From NCBI RefSeq assembly GCF_014873705.1, contig NZ_JADBDS010000001.1, positions 558,001 to 622,000 of the forward strand: 64,000 nucleotides of DNA, in the 5' to 3' direction. The notes beneath the pieces were generated by a model. The model had not been told where the DNA came from. It saw only the letters and a list, made by a program, of their open reading frames with translations, and did not search any database. How positions within the stretch are numbered: position 1 is the first letter of the stretch; every line of letters begins with the position of its first letter. Below, in pieces: positions 39,780 through 47,835 of the stretch. The position numbers and the translations under genes are program-made. Origin of the DNA: Mycobacterium sp. OAS707 (GTDB lineage: Bacteria; Actinomycetota; Actinomycetes; Mycobacteriales; Mycobacteriaceae).

Positions 39780-40670
39780 ATGGCCCCGCCGACACTGCCA
39801 GGCCTTCCGGATTCCCAGGACGACGCGCAGTGGCGCACGGCGGGCGAGCGAATACAGAACCTGCTCGACGCGTCGTCATCGGGTGGCGCCGTCGCGAGGG
39901 AACGCGCCGAACTACTCGTCCGTGAGGTGACCGACCTCTACGGAGCGGCGCTGATGCGGATGATGCAGATAGCGTTGGCCGCGGATCCGGGTCTCGCCAA
40001 CCGGTTCGCGGCCGACGACCTCGTCGCCAGCCTCCTGCTGGTGCACGGGTTGCATCCGCACGGCGTCGAGCGACGGGTTTCGGACGCACTGGACAGCGTG
40101 CGGCCCTACCTCGGCTCGCACGGCGGAGACGTGTCGCTGCTCGGCGTCGTCGACGGTGTGGTGCGACTGCAGTTCCAGGGCAGCTGTAAGAGCTGTCCGT
40201 CGTCGTCGGTGACGTTGGAGTTGGCGGTCGAGGATGCGGTGCGGGCCGCGGCGCCGGAGATCGAATCGATCGAAGTGGTTGCGGCGGAGAATGTCTCGAC
40301 GCCGAGTGTCATTCCCGCCGAGTCACTGATGCGTCGCGTGCACACCAACGGCCACCACTGGCAGCCGGTGCCGGAGCTCGCCGAATTGGCCGACGGTGAA
40401 GTCGGCGGGTTCCGCGTCGAAGGCGTCACCGCGCTGGTCTGCCGAGTGAGCGGCGAACTCTACGCGTACCGCGACAGATGCCCCAGTTGTCTTGGCACCT
40501 TGGCGGGTGCAGGGTTGCGCGGCACAGTGCTGCAGTGTCCGGCGTGCGGCGCCGGTTTCGACGCCGTCCACGCCGGTGCGGGCGTGGGCGGCGACAGCCA
40601 CCTGGAGCCGCTACCGGTTCTGGTGCGCGACGGCGTGCTGTCGATGGCAGTCCCTGAGGAGGTGGCATAG
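39780..40670 (+). CDS. hhyE: NifU/Rieske-like iron-sulfur protein (HhyE-like)
   Basis: A 296-residue two-domain protein following hhyL after three bases. The middle (about residues 100-170) is a NifU C-terminal-type domain with Cys136 and Cys139 (GSCKSCPS). The end (about 190-290) is Rieske-like in shape, but the pairs are CPSC (234-237) and CPAC (253-256), so the two His ligands of a real Rieske cluster are replaced. It could carry an all-Cys iron or Fe-S site. In M. smegmatis the gene at this place, HhyE, was proposed to relay electrons from the hydrogenase. The domains are clear; the cofactor is inference. Confidence 0.85.
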   Translation: MAPPTLPGLPDSQDDAQWRTAGERIQNLLDASSSGGAVARERAELLVREVTDLYGAALMRMMQIALAADPGLANRFAADDLVASLLLVHGLHPHGVERRVSDALDSVRPYLGSHGGDVSLLGVVDGVVRLQFQGSCKSCPSSSVTLELAVEDAVRAAAPEIESIEVVAAENVSTPSVIPAESLMRRVHTNGHHWQPVPELAELADGEVGGFRVEGVTALVCRVSGELYAYRDRCPSCLGTLAGAGLRGTVLQCPACGAGFDAVHAGAGVGGDSHLEPLPVLVRDGVLSMAVPEEVA

Positions 40671-41305
40671 TGGAGGGTGCTTTCGACGTGCTGGCGCGCA
40701 TACGTGCCAATCGCGGCGCGCCACAGCCGGCTGGCGAGCGCTGCGAGATGTGCGCGGAGGCCATTGCCGATGAGCACCAGCACGTGGTGAATCTCGAAGG
40801 CCGACAACTGATGTGTGTCTGCCGCGGGTGCTATCTGCTGTTCACCGACACCGATGCCCAGTTACGCTACCGCGCCGTTCCGGACCGCTACCTCGTCTTC
40901 AATGACTTCGCGTTGGATCGCCGTGCATGGGAGGGGCTGCAGATTCCGGTCGGACTGGCGTTCTTCTTCCACAACTCGAGCCTCGACCGCACCGTGGCCT
41001 TTTATCCCGGGCCGGCCGGCGCCACCGAATCCGAACTGGACCTCGTGGCGTGGAACGACATCCGCACCGCCGATCCACGCGTTGACACCGTCGCCGCGGA
41101 CACCGAGGCGCTGCTGGTTCGGGTGCCCGACGACGAAACAGCTTCTACCCGAGCATATTTGGTTCCGATCGACGCCTGCTACGAGTTCGTCGGCCGGCTG
41201 CGCATGATGTGGCGCGGATTCGACGGCGGCCAGGACGCCCGCACTTACATCGAGAACTTCTTCGATCAGCTCGACAACCGGAGCAGACTGGTTGACCGCG
41301 CATGA
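40670..41305 (+). CDS. DUF5947 protein, hydrogenase-linked, with zinc-ribbon cysteines
   Basis: A 211-residue protein starting with GTG that shares a base with the previous stop. The N-terminus has two Cys pairs, CEMC (about residues 25-28) and CVCRGC (about 49-54), spaced like a zinc ribbon or small Fe site. The rest is a soluble alpha/beta-looking domain with FFFHNSSLDRTVAFYPGPAGATE as its most distinctive part. It matches DUF5947, a family I know only from hydrogenase neighbourhoods. Its job in assembly or electron transfer is unknown. Confidence 0.75.
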   Translation: MEGAFDVLARIRANRGAPQPAGERCEMCAEAIADEHQHVVNLEGRQLMCVCRGCYLLFTDTDAQLRYRAVPDRYLVFNDFALDRRAWEGLQIPVGLAFFFHNSSLDRTVAFYPGPAGATESELDLVAWNDIRTADPRVDTVAADTEALLVRVPDDETASTRAYLVPIDACYEFVGRLRMMWRGFDGGQDARTYIENFFDQLDNRSRLVDRA

Positions 41306-41949
41306 CCGACATCACGTTCGCCGTCCTCGATGTGGCACCGGAACCGTATGCGGTGACACCGATTCTGATGGCGCGGGTAGGCATCGCGTCGGTCGCCGAG
41401 GAACCGGTGCACGCCGTCGCACTGCGTTGTCAGGTGCGTATCGAGCCCTCGCGACGTCAGTATTCCGATGACGAAGCCGCCGCACTCGTCGATCTGTTCG
41501 GGCCGCGGGAACGCTGGGCGGCGACACAACACTCATTCCTGTGGCAGCACGCGACCGCCATGGTGCCGGGATTCACCGGGACCACGCAGGTGCACATGCC
41601 CTTGGAGTGCACCTATGACTTCGAGGTCGCGGCCGCGAAGTACCTGCAGGCGCTCGGCGACGGCACCATTCCCCTGCAGTTTCTGTTCAGCGGAACAGTT
41701 TTCGGCCGCGGTTCGAACGGCTTTACCGTCCAACAGGTGCCATGGGACCGCGAGGAGCGTTACGACATGCCGGTTTCGGTGTGGCGTGACCTGATCCAGC
41801 AGCACTTCCCTAACACCGGCTGGGTGCGACTGGACCGCGAAACCATCGACGCGCTGGCGGCGTACCGCTCCGCGCGCGGCCTACTCGGATTCGACCAGGC
41901 AATCACCGCACTGCTGGCGGAGAACTCGGCGACGCGGGAAAGCTCATGA
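41302..41949 (+). CDS. DUF6084 protein, hydrogenase-linked
   Basis: A 215-residue soluble protein, overlapping its neighbours by 4 bases on both sides. It has an N-terminal beta-rich part (EEPVHAVALRCQVRIEPSRRQY) resembling an immunoglobulin-like fold, and later WVRLDRETIDALAAYRSARGL. One Cys pair is far apart and no metal motif is seen. It matches DUF6084. The function is unknown, but the tight overlap with hydrogenase genes says it is made in step with them. Confidence 0.72.
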   Translation: MTDITFAVLDVAPEPYAVTPILMARVGIASVAEEPVHAVALRCQVRIEPSRRQYSDDEAAALVDLFGPRERWAATQHSFLWQHATAMVPGFTGTTQVHMPLECTYDFEVAAAKYLQALGDGTIPLQFLFSGTVFGRGSNGFTVQQVPWDREERYDMPVSVWRDLIQQHFPNTGWVRLDRETIDALAAYRSARGLLGFDQAITALLAENSATRESS

Positions 41950-43268
41950 CCGCCCCCTGGGACCACGCCCGTGCCGTCGCCGACGCGGTGCTCTACGAGG
42001 GCTATCTGCTCTACCCGTATCGCGCCACCTCGGGAAAGAACCAGTCACGCTGGCAGTTCGGAGTGTTGGGTCCCCAGGGCGCGGCTGACGCGGGCATCGG
42101 TGAGCAGGACACGCTGTCCGCGCAGGTGCTGGTTGACTCGAATACGGTTCCCTCGCTGTCCGGCGTGGTGCGTTTTCTGCAATTGCAACACCGCGCGGCC
42201 GAGCGGGACGTCGGCGGTCGTTTTCAGCCGACCGAAGAACTGTCCACCGGCTCCGCCAGCTGGCTCACGTGGGACGAGGCCGTCGAGTGCGAGATCGCGA
42301 TAGAACGGTTCGCTGTCACGAGTTTGCCACGCACGCTTGACATCTCGGTGCCGGCGGGCAGCGACATCGAGATGCTGGACGGCGGCCGGCTGGTGCGCAC
42401 GCGGCGCGGCCTGCACGGTCGACTCGACATCTCCGCCGAACGCGACGGTGACCACTTACGAGTGTCGTTCGAGGTACGCAATGTCGCCCCGCCCGCCGCG
42501 GACAAGGACGAGGCGATTGCCACCTCCCTGATCGGCACACATCTGTTGATCGAGGTCACCGACGGCGAATTCGTTTCGCTTCTGGAGCCGCCGGACGTCG
42601 CGGCGGCAGCGGTCGACCGGTGCTCGCACCACCGCTGCTTCCCGGTGCTCGCCGGCCCTCCCGGGGTCAATGATCTGGTGCTGGTGTCACCGATCATCCT
42701 CTACGACCATCCCGAGATCGCAGAACAGAGCAAGGGCGCGCTCTACGACTCCACCGAGATAGACGAAATCCTCACGCTACGGATCATGACGATGACCGAC
42801 GAGGAGAAGGCGCAGGCCCGCGCCACCGACCCGTTGGCCGCCCAGATCATCGACCGCTGCGACACGATGTCGCCCGAGGCCATGCTCGATCTGCACGGTG
42901 TGCTGCGCAATCCGCATGCGCCGACGGCAGATCCGGGGTTGATACCGGAAGTCCCCGCCGACGTCGACTGGTGGGATCCGACTGCAGACACCGCAGTGCG
43001 GCCTGACGTCGACGCAATCCTCGTCAACGGCACCCGCGTGGCGCGCGGCACTCGGGTCCGCCTGCACCCGTCGCGCCGGGCCGACGCGCAGGACCTCTTC
43101 TACACCGACATGGTCGCGCGCGTCACGTCGGTGCACGAAGACGTCGACGGCGACCAGCACGTCGGCGTCGTCCTCGAGGATGATCCGGCGGCCGACCTGC
43201 ACGACTGGTACGGCCGCTATTTGTATTTCGCACCCGACGAGGTCGAACCACTCATCGAAAGGGGTTAG
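41946..43268 (+). CDS. Uncharacterised hydrogenase-linked protein, 440 residues
   Basis: I do not recognise a family with a known role. The N-terminus has VADAVLYEGYLLYPYRATSGKNQSRWQFGV, a compact motif rich in Tyr and Arg. A middle beta-rich part resembles the fold suggested for the DUF6084 neighbour, and a CSHHRC sequence near residue 225 could bind metal. The C-terminal third ends with an SH3- or RNA-binding-like beta domain (GTRVRLHPSRRADAQDLF to LEDDPAADLHDWYGRYLYF). There are no membrane segments. It is the largest gene of unknown function in the island. Confidence 0.7.
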   Translation: MTAPWDHARAVADAVLYEGYLLYPYRATSGKNQSRWQFGVLGPQGAADAGIGEQDTLSAQVLVDSNTVPSLSGVVRFLQLQHRAAERDVGGRFQPTEELSTGSASWLTWDEAVECEIAIERFAVTSLPRTLDISVPAGSDIEMLDGGRLVRTRRGLHGRLDISAERDGDHLRVSFEVRNVAPPAADKDEAIATSLIGTHLLIEVTDGEFVSLLEPPDVAAAAVDRCSHHRCFPVLAGPPGVNDLVLVSPIILYDHPEIAEQSKGALYDSTEIDEILTLRIMTMTDEEKAQARATDPLAAQIIDRCDTMSPEAMLDLHGVLRNPHAPTADPGLIPEVPADVDWWDPTADTAVRPDVDAILVNGTRVARGTRVRLHPSRRADAQDLFYTDMVARVTSVHEDVDGDQHVGVVLEDDPAADLHDWYGRYLYFAPDEVEPLIERG

Positions 43269-43271
43269 AAG

Positions 43272-43391
43272 ATGGAGATAGTGGGTTGGATTGCCGTGGT
43301 CATCGCAGCATTGGTCGCCCTCGTGGCGGTTGCGCTGGGGGTCAGGTCGGTGCCTGATGCCATGCGGTACATGAAGATTCGACGGATGTAG
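43272..43391 (+). CDS. 39-residue membrane microprotein (DUF6893-like) in the hydrogenase operon
   Basis: A small gene two bases after the previous stop region, with a clear ribosome site (AAAGGGG about eight bases before the ATG). It encodes one membrane helix from residue 4 to about 24 (starting IVGWIAVVIAALVALV) and a basic tail (RYMKIRRM). This is the pattern of the DUF6893 small-protein family, as far as I recall it. It could anchor the hydrogenase or HhyE at the membrane, or help in assembly. That is inference. The coding sequence is supported by its place, ribosome site and the codon fit between two genes. Confidence 0.75.
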   Translation: MEIVGWIAVVIAALVALVAVALGVRSVPDAMRYMKIRRM

Positions 43392-43399
43392 CGGGTGCG

Positions 43400-43882
43400 A
43401 TCACGTCAACAATCCTGGTAGCCGGGATCGGCAATATCTTCCTCGGTGACGACGGCTTCGGCCCCGAGGTGATTCGCCACGCCCCGCAGCGAGTCACCGA
43501 TCCACGAGTTCGACTGGTGGACTACGGCATCCGGGGCATGCATCTGGCCTACGACCTGCTGGACGGCTGCGAGGCGCTGGTCCTGATCGACGCCATCCCC
43601 AGCCGCGGGTCACCGGGCGCGGTTCACGTCTTCGAGGCCGACCATGAAAGCTTGACCGCTGCAACCGGTCTGGATGCCCATGCGATGGACCCGACAGCGG
43701 TGTTCGCCAGCCTGAACGCCCTCGGCGGCACCCCGCCCTACACGGTGGTCATCGGCTGTGAGGCCGCCGACGTCGACGAAGGCATAGGGCTCTCGCCTGC
43801 GGTCGCCGCCGCGATACCCGAGGCGGTTCGCGCGCTCGAGGACGTCGTCGCCCGGCTGCTCCAACCGGTGAAGGGAGGCTGA
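43400..43882 (+). CDS. Hydrogenase maturation protease (HybD/HyaD family), atypical start
   Basis: The nickel-dependent endopeptidase that clips the HhyL tail after His576. The family opening GIGNIFLGDDGFGPEV is fully encoded from 43421 onward, and the later DYGIRGMHLAYDLL and VLIDAI give the second metal residue (Asp). But no ATG, GTG or TTG is in frame before it: the only stop upstream is at 43355, and the codon at the expected start (43400) is ATC. The first standard start is GTG 43469, which would delete the conserved nickel-binding part. Either ATC is used, or there is a sequencing error or a frameshift in GTGCGATCAC. Length from 43400 is 160 residues, normal for the family. Confidence 0.85.
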   Translation: MTSTILVAGIGNIFLGDDGFGPEVIRHAPQRVTDPRVRLVDYGIRGMHLAYDLLDGCEALVLIDAIPSRGSPGAVHVFEADHESLTAATGLDAHAMDPTAVFASLNALGGTPPYTVVIGCEAADVDEGIGLSPAVAAAIPEAVRALEDVVARLLQPVKGG

Positions 43883-43884
43883 CC

Positions 43885-44139
43885 ATGTGTCTTGGCATCC
43901 CGGGGCAAGTCATCCACATGCTGCAGGGCTACGGCGATCAGCTCGCGCTCGTCGACGTCGCGGGCGAACAGCGCAAGGTGAACGTCGGGATGCTGCCCGA
44001 GGAGACCTTTTCGCCCGGCGACTGGGTCATCATCCACATGGGCTTCGTCGTGGAGAAGACCGACAAGGCCGGCGCCGACGCGGCGATGGAAGGCCTCGAG
44101 CTGATGGGCCGGGGACGCGACACCGAGGCCTCACCATGA
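43885..44139 (+). CDS. hypC: Hydrogenase maturation chaperone HypC (first copy)
   Basis: An 84-residue chaperone that, with HypD, carries the Fe(CN)2CO group to the large subunit. The essential N-terminal Cys2 is in MCLGIPGQV. The rest is the small beta-barrel with DVAGEQRKVNVGMLPEE and GDWVIIHMGFVVEK. It starts two bases after the protease stop and overlaps hypF by 4 bases. A second copy lies at 49608. Confidence 0.95.
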   Translation: MCLGIPGQVIHMLQGYGDQLALVDVAGEQRKVNVGMLPEETFSPGDWVIIHMGFVVEKTDKAGADAAMEGLELMGRGRDTEASP

Positions 44140-46418
44140 CAGCCATGACGACACGGCGCAGACTGCGCGTCTGCGTGCACGGTGTGGTCCAGGGCGTGGG
44201 CTTTCGCCCGTTCGTCTACGCATGCGCGGCCACCTTCGGACTGTCCGGGGCAGTACGCAACGACAGCGCGGGTGCCGTCATCGAGGTGGAGGGCGATCCG
44301 TCGGACCTCGACTGCTTTCTGGCGCGGTTGCGCTATCAGCCGCCGCCCCTTGCCGTCATCGAATCGATTGACACGCACGATCTCCCGGTTGTCGGTGGCA
44401 CCGGCTTCGTCATCGCCGATACCTCGCGGTCCGACGGCGGCCGCACGCTGGTCTCCCCCGACGTCGCGATGTGCGCGGAATGTGCGGCAGAACAACGCGA
44501 TCCGTCCAACAGACGCTACCGCCACGCGTTCGTCAACTGCACCAACTGCGGGCCGCGGTTCACGATCATCTCCGGCGTTCCCTACGACCGCGCCTCGACC
44601 ACGATGGCGGCGTTCCCGATGTGCGCCGAGTGCGCCCACGAATACGCCGACCCCGCAGACCGGCGCTTCCACGCCCAACCCGTGTGCTGCCCCAACTGCG
44701 GTCCGACGCTTCGGTATCACGACGACGTCGGCGTCATCGCCGGCGAGGATGCGCTGTCCCGCGCCAGGCGGTTGCTGCGCGACGGCGGCATCCTGGCGGT
44801 CAAGGGCATCGGCGGCTACCACCTGGCGTGCGACGCCTCCGATCAGCGGGCCGTCACCGAACTGCGAGAACGAAAGCGGCGGGGAGACAAACCGTTCGCG
44901 GTCATGGTGCCGGACCTGGCAACGGCGTGCGCAATCGCCGACGTCGACGACGCATCGGCCCGGCTGCTGACCGGTCCGCAGCGGCCGATCGTGCTGGTGC
45001 CTCGCGGGCGCGATGCGCGGATCGCCGACGCGGTGGCGCCGCGCAACCCCGATCTCGGCATCATGCTGGCTTACGCGCCGTTGCATGCTCTGCTGTTCGG
45101 CCTGCCTGGCGATTCGGCGGGCCCGCAGGTGCTGGTGATGACGTCCGGCAACCTCGGCGGTGAACCCATCTGCTTCACCGATGACGAAGCACTACAACGA
45201 CTTTCGCACCTTGCCGACGGCTGGCTGATGCATGATCGCGAGATTCTGGTGCCGTGTGACGACTCGGTCGTACGGGTGGTGGACGACGTTGAACTACCGA
45301 TCCGGCGGTCACGGGGTTACGCGCCGCTGCCGATCGCTCTGCCGGTCTCGATACCGCCGACGATGGCGGTCGGCGCCGACCTGAAGAACACGATGGCGGT
45401 GGCGGACGGGAAGTACGCCTGGCTGAGCCAGCACATCGGCGACATGGACGACCTCGCAACGCTGTCGGCCTTCGACGCCGCCCAACAACACCTGTGCGAG
45501 TTGACCGCCGTAGCGCCCGAAGTACTCGTGGCCAACGCACATCCGCTGTACCGGTCGACGGCGTGGGCGCATCGCAATGCCCGTGGGCGGCCCGTCCGAA
45601 CCGTGCAGCACCACCACGCACACATCGCTGCGGTGATGGCCGAGCATGGCCTGGACGGGTCTCAGCAGGTGCTCGGTTTCGCGTTCGACGGGACCGGTTA
45701 CGGATCCGACGAGGCGATCTGGGGTGGCGAAGTGCTGCTCGCGAACTACAAGGGCTACCAACGCCTCGCGCAACTGTCCTACGTGCCGCTCGCAGGCGGT
45801 GACATCAGCGTGCTTCGGCCGTACCGGATGGCGCTGGCGCACCTGTGGGCGGCCGGCATCGCATGGGAGCCGGATCTGCCGCCCGTGGCGGCGTGCCCGG
45901 TCGACGAACAACGGGTGTTGCGGCAGCAACTCGAAACCGGGATCGGCTGTGTGCCCACGTCCAGCATGGGCCGGCTTTTCGATGCGGTGTCCGCGCTCGC
46001 CGGTGTCCGCCACGTGGTGGCTTACGAGGCGCAGGCCGCCATCGAGTTGGAGGGGCTGGCACGCGACGCCCACTGCGGCGATTCCGCCTATGCCTTCGGG
46101 GTGCAGGACGTACTGATCGATCCAACTCCGGTGATAGACAGCGTGGTCCGAGACCAGCGCGGTGGCGTGCCCCCAGGCACGATCGGCGCACGGTTCCACC
46201 AGGCAGTCGCCGATCTGATCGTCGACATTGCGGATCGGAATCGCGACGCAGCCCAGCTCGTCGCGCTCTCGGGCGGCGTCTTCCAGAATGCGCTGCTGCT
46301 GCGTCTGACGCTGAAAGGTCTGCGCGCCAAAGGAATACCGGCGATCACGCATCGCGCGGTGCCGCCGAACGACGGTGGTGTCGCGTTGGGTCAGCTGATG
46401 GTGGGTAACTGCGGATGA
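44136..46418 (+). CDS. hypF: Carbamoyltransferase HypF
   Basis: A 760-residue enzyme that makes the cyanide ligands of the active site by passing a carbamoyl group to HypE. Domains in order are acylphosphatase (residues about 10-95, VQGVGFRPF), two zinc fingers (CAEC, CTNC, CAEC, CPNC), a YrdC-like domain (about 200-380) and a Kae1-like carbamoyltransferase domain with HHHAHIAAVMAEHG. All family motifs are present, so it should be active. It overlaps hypC at the start and the DUF6390 gene at the end. Confidence 0.95.
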   Translation: MTAMTTRRRLRVCVHGVVQGVGFRPFVYACAATFGLSGAVRNDSAGAVIEVEGDPSDLDCFLARLRYQPPPLAVIESIDTHDLPVVGGTGFVIADTSRSDGGRTLVSPDVAMCAECAAEQRDPSNRRYRHAFVNCTNCGPRFTIISGVPYDRASTTMAAFPMCAECAHEYADPADRRFHAQPVCCPNCGPTLRYHDDVGVIAGEDALSRARRLLRDGGILAVKGIGGYHLACDASDQRAVTELRERKRRGDKPFAVMVPDLATACAIADVDDASARLLTGPQRPIVLVPRGRDARIADAVAPRNPDLGIMLAYAPLHALLFGLPGDSAGPQVLVMTSGNLGGEPICFTDDEALQRLSHLADGWLMHDREILVPCDDSVVRVVDDVELPIRRSRGYAPLPIALPVSIPPTMAVGADLKNTMAVADGKYAWLSQHIGDMDDLATLSAFDAAQQHLCELTAVAPEVLVANAHPLYRSTAWAHRNARGRPVRTVQHHHAHIAAVMAEHGLDGSQQVLGFAFDGTGYGSDEAIWGGEVLLANYKGYQRLAQLSYVPLAGGDISVLRPYRMALAHLWAAGIAWEPDLPPVAACPVDEQRVLRQQLETGIGCVPTSSMGRLFDAVSALAGVRHVVAYEAQAAIELEGLARDAHCGDSAYAFGVQDVLIDPTPVIDSVVRDQRGGVPPGTIGARFHQAVADLIVDIADRNRDAAQLVALSGGVFQNALLLRLTLKGLRAKGIPAITHRAVPPNDGGVALGQLMVGNCG

Positions 46419-47110
46419 CCCTGTTCGATCAGTACGCCTATCCGCCCAACGAGCTCGGCTATTGCGGGCCGACCGATGGCGGGGGCGCGTTCGGACTTGC
46501 CGCCCACGCCAAGGAGTTCGACGGCGCATGGCCATATCTGGCAGCCATCGCCGAGGCGCTCGGCGCCTCGGATCCGCTGGACGAGGAGGTCGTCAGCAGC
46601 TACTGGGTGGGCGGGCCCGCGCTGGCCAAGGTCGATCCGGCCGCGCTACTGACCCGGCTGCGCACATCCTTCACCGGCCAGGTCACCGGACTGCTCGACG
46701 CGGTTGTCCCGGGCCCGGACGTTTTGGCCCACCACAGTTTCCACGTCTTCGTCGTCTACCCCTGGGTCCGCTTCCTCGACCGCGATGCGGCGACGGCGCT
46801 TGGCGTCATGCAGGACTGCCGGATCCGCTGGGGCACCGTCGAATCGATCGACGGCGAGCACGCCGTGATCACGTCACCCCCGCTGGGACTCGCCGGTGGC
46901 GAGCTGATACTCGGCGACCCCCGGCCCGAGCGGGTGCAGTGGAAGAAGGGCGAACTCTCGCTGGCGCCCGCCCCGAGCCCCGGTTCCATCGTTGCGGTGC
47001 ACTGGAACTGGGTGTGCGAGCAGTTGGAAGCCGATCAACGCACGGCACTCGAAGCCGCCACACAGTCAACGCTCGATATGGTCAATACCTTGAGGGGAGG
47101 TCGACAATGA
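46415..47110 (+). CDS. DUF6390 protein, hydrogenase-linked
   Basis: A 231-residue soluble protein overlapping hypF and the next gene by 4 bases each. Its first 25 residues, FDQYAYPPNELGYCGPTDGGG, are very distinctive, and a conserved-looking VYPWVRFLDRDAATALGVMQDCRIRWG lies in the middle. The C-terminal half has beta-strand character. I match it to DUF6390, which is seen in actinobacterial hydrogenase clusters. One Cys in YCGP and one in DCRI might be important. No function is known. Confidence 0.7.
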   Translation: MTLFDQYAYPPNELGYCGPTDGGGAFGLAAHAKEFDGAWPYLAAIAEALGASDPLDEEVVSSYWVGGPALAKVDPAALLTRLRTSFTGQVTGLLDAVVPGPDVLAHHSFHVFVVYPWVRFLDRDAATALGVMQDCRIRWGTVESIDGEHAVITSPPLGLAGGELILGDPRPERVQWKKGELSLAPAPSPGSIVAVHWNWVCEQLEADQRTALEAATQSTLDMVNTLRGGRQ

Positions 47111-47835
47111 CGACCACCGCGCAACTCGGGGGCTCCTACATCGACGTGGAGTTGTCCGCCGATCTGGCTGCCGCCGCGCTGGACCTGGCCCGCAGATTCC
47201 ACGACGGCGCCACGCTGTGGGTGATCTCCCCGCAGTGGGAGCCGCACGCCCACCACGTCGCCGTTGAGTTCGTCCATCCGGTGGTGATGGGGAAACGGGC
47301 GCTGCCGTCGGTGGCGCTCGTCGAACCGGATCCCGTCGCACAGGCGCGGGTTGCCAGTCAGCCCGGTGATCTGCTGATCGCCGTCGCGTCCGCCGACGAG
47401 CCCGCCGTCGTCGAAGCCATGCGACGCGCGCCCGCCTGGGGGGTGCTGACGCTGTGGATCGGTTCCGGGCCGCGGCCGCCTGCCGGTGCGGCCAACCACA
47501 TCCTGTGGATCGACTCCGACGACCCGATGGTGCCAGCCACCGGAACGTTCGTGCTGATGTATCACCTGCTGTGGGAACTCACCCACGTCTGCTTCGAACA
47601 CCCCGGACTGCTCAAGCCGCCCGCCGAGGAATGCGCCGAGGACGTGTGCGTGACGTGTAGTGACGAGGGCCGCCTCGCTGAGGTCGTGCTCGAGCCGGCA
47701 GACGGTCAGGCGCTCGTGCGAACGGCCAGGGGCGAGGAATGGGTGGACACCACAATCCTCGACGACGTCGGCGTCAACGACTTGGTTCTGGTGCACGCTG
47801 GAGCGGCGATCACACGTCTGGAGGCGATGTCATGA
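47107..47835 (+). CDS. HypC-like C-terminal domain fused to SIS-like N-terminal domain (HupF-type assembly protein)
   Basis: A 242-residue protein. The last 62 residues, from CVTC at 181, are a HypC-like beta barrel: VVLEPADGQALVRT, then VGVNDLVLVHAGAAITRLE. The Cys is not N-terminal as in true HypC but preceded by 180 residues that look like a degenerate SIS (sugar isomerase) alpha/beta domain (VAVEFVHPVVMGKRALPSVALVEPDP and LLIAVASADEPAVVEAMRRA). Similar proteins are annotated as HupF hydrogenase assembly proteins. A role as a HypC variant for a particular step is likely. It is followed directly by a second SIS gene. Confidence 0.78.
   Translation: MTTTAQLGGSYIDVELSADLAAAALDLARRFHDGATLWVISPQWEPHAHHVAVEFVHPVVMGKRALPSVALVEPDPVAQARVASQPGDLLIAVASADEPAVVEAMRRAPAWGVLTLWIGSGPRPPAGAANHILWIDSDDPMVPATGTFVLMYHLLWELTHVCFEHPGLLKPPAEECAEDVCVTCSDEGRLAEVVLEPADGQALVRTARGEEWVDTTILDDVGVNDLVLVHAGAAITRLEAMS

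Noticed and set aside
43469..43882. GTG 43469 as start of the hydrogenase protease
   Set aside because: It removes GIGNxxxxDDGFG, which is clearly encoded upstream and contains a catalytic metal ligand.
45309..46535. 408-codon open frame opposite hypF
   Set aside because: Antisense shadow of hypF; the sequence is low in hydrophobic residues and has no motif.
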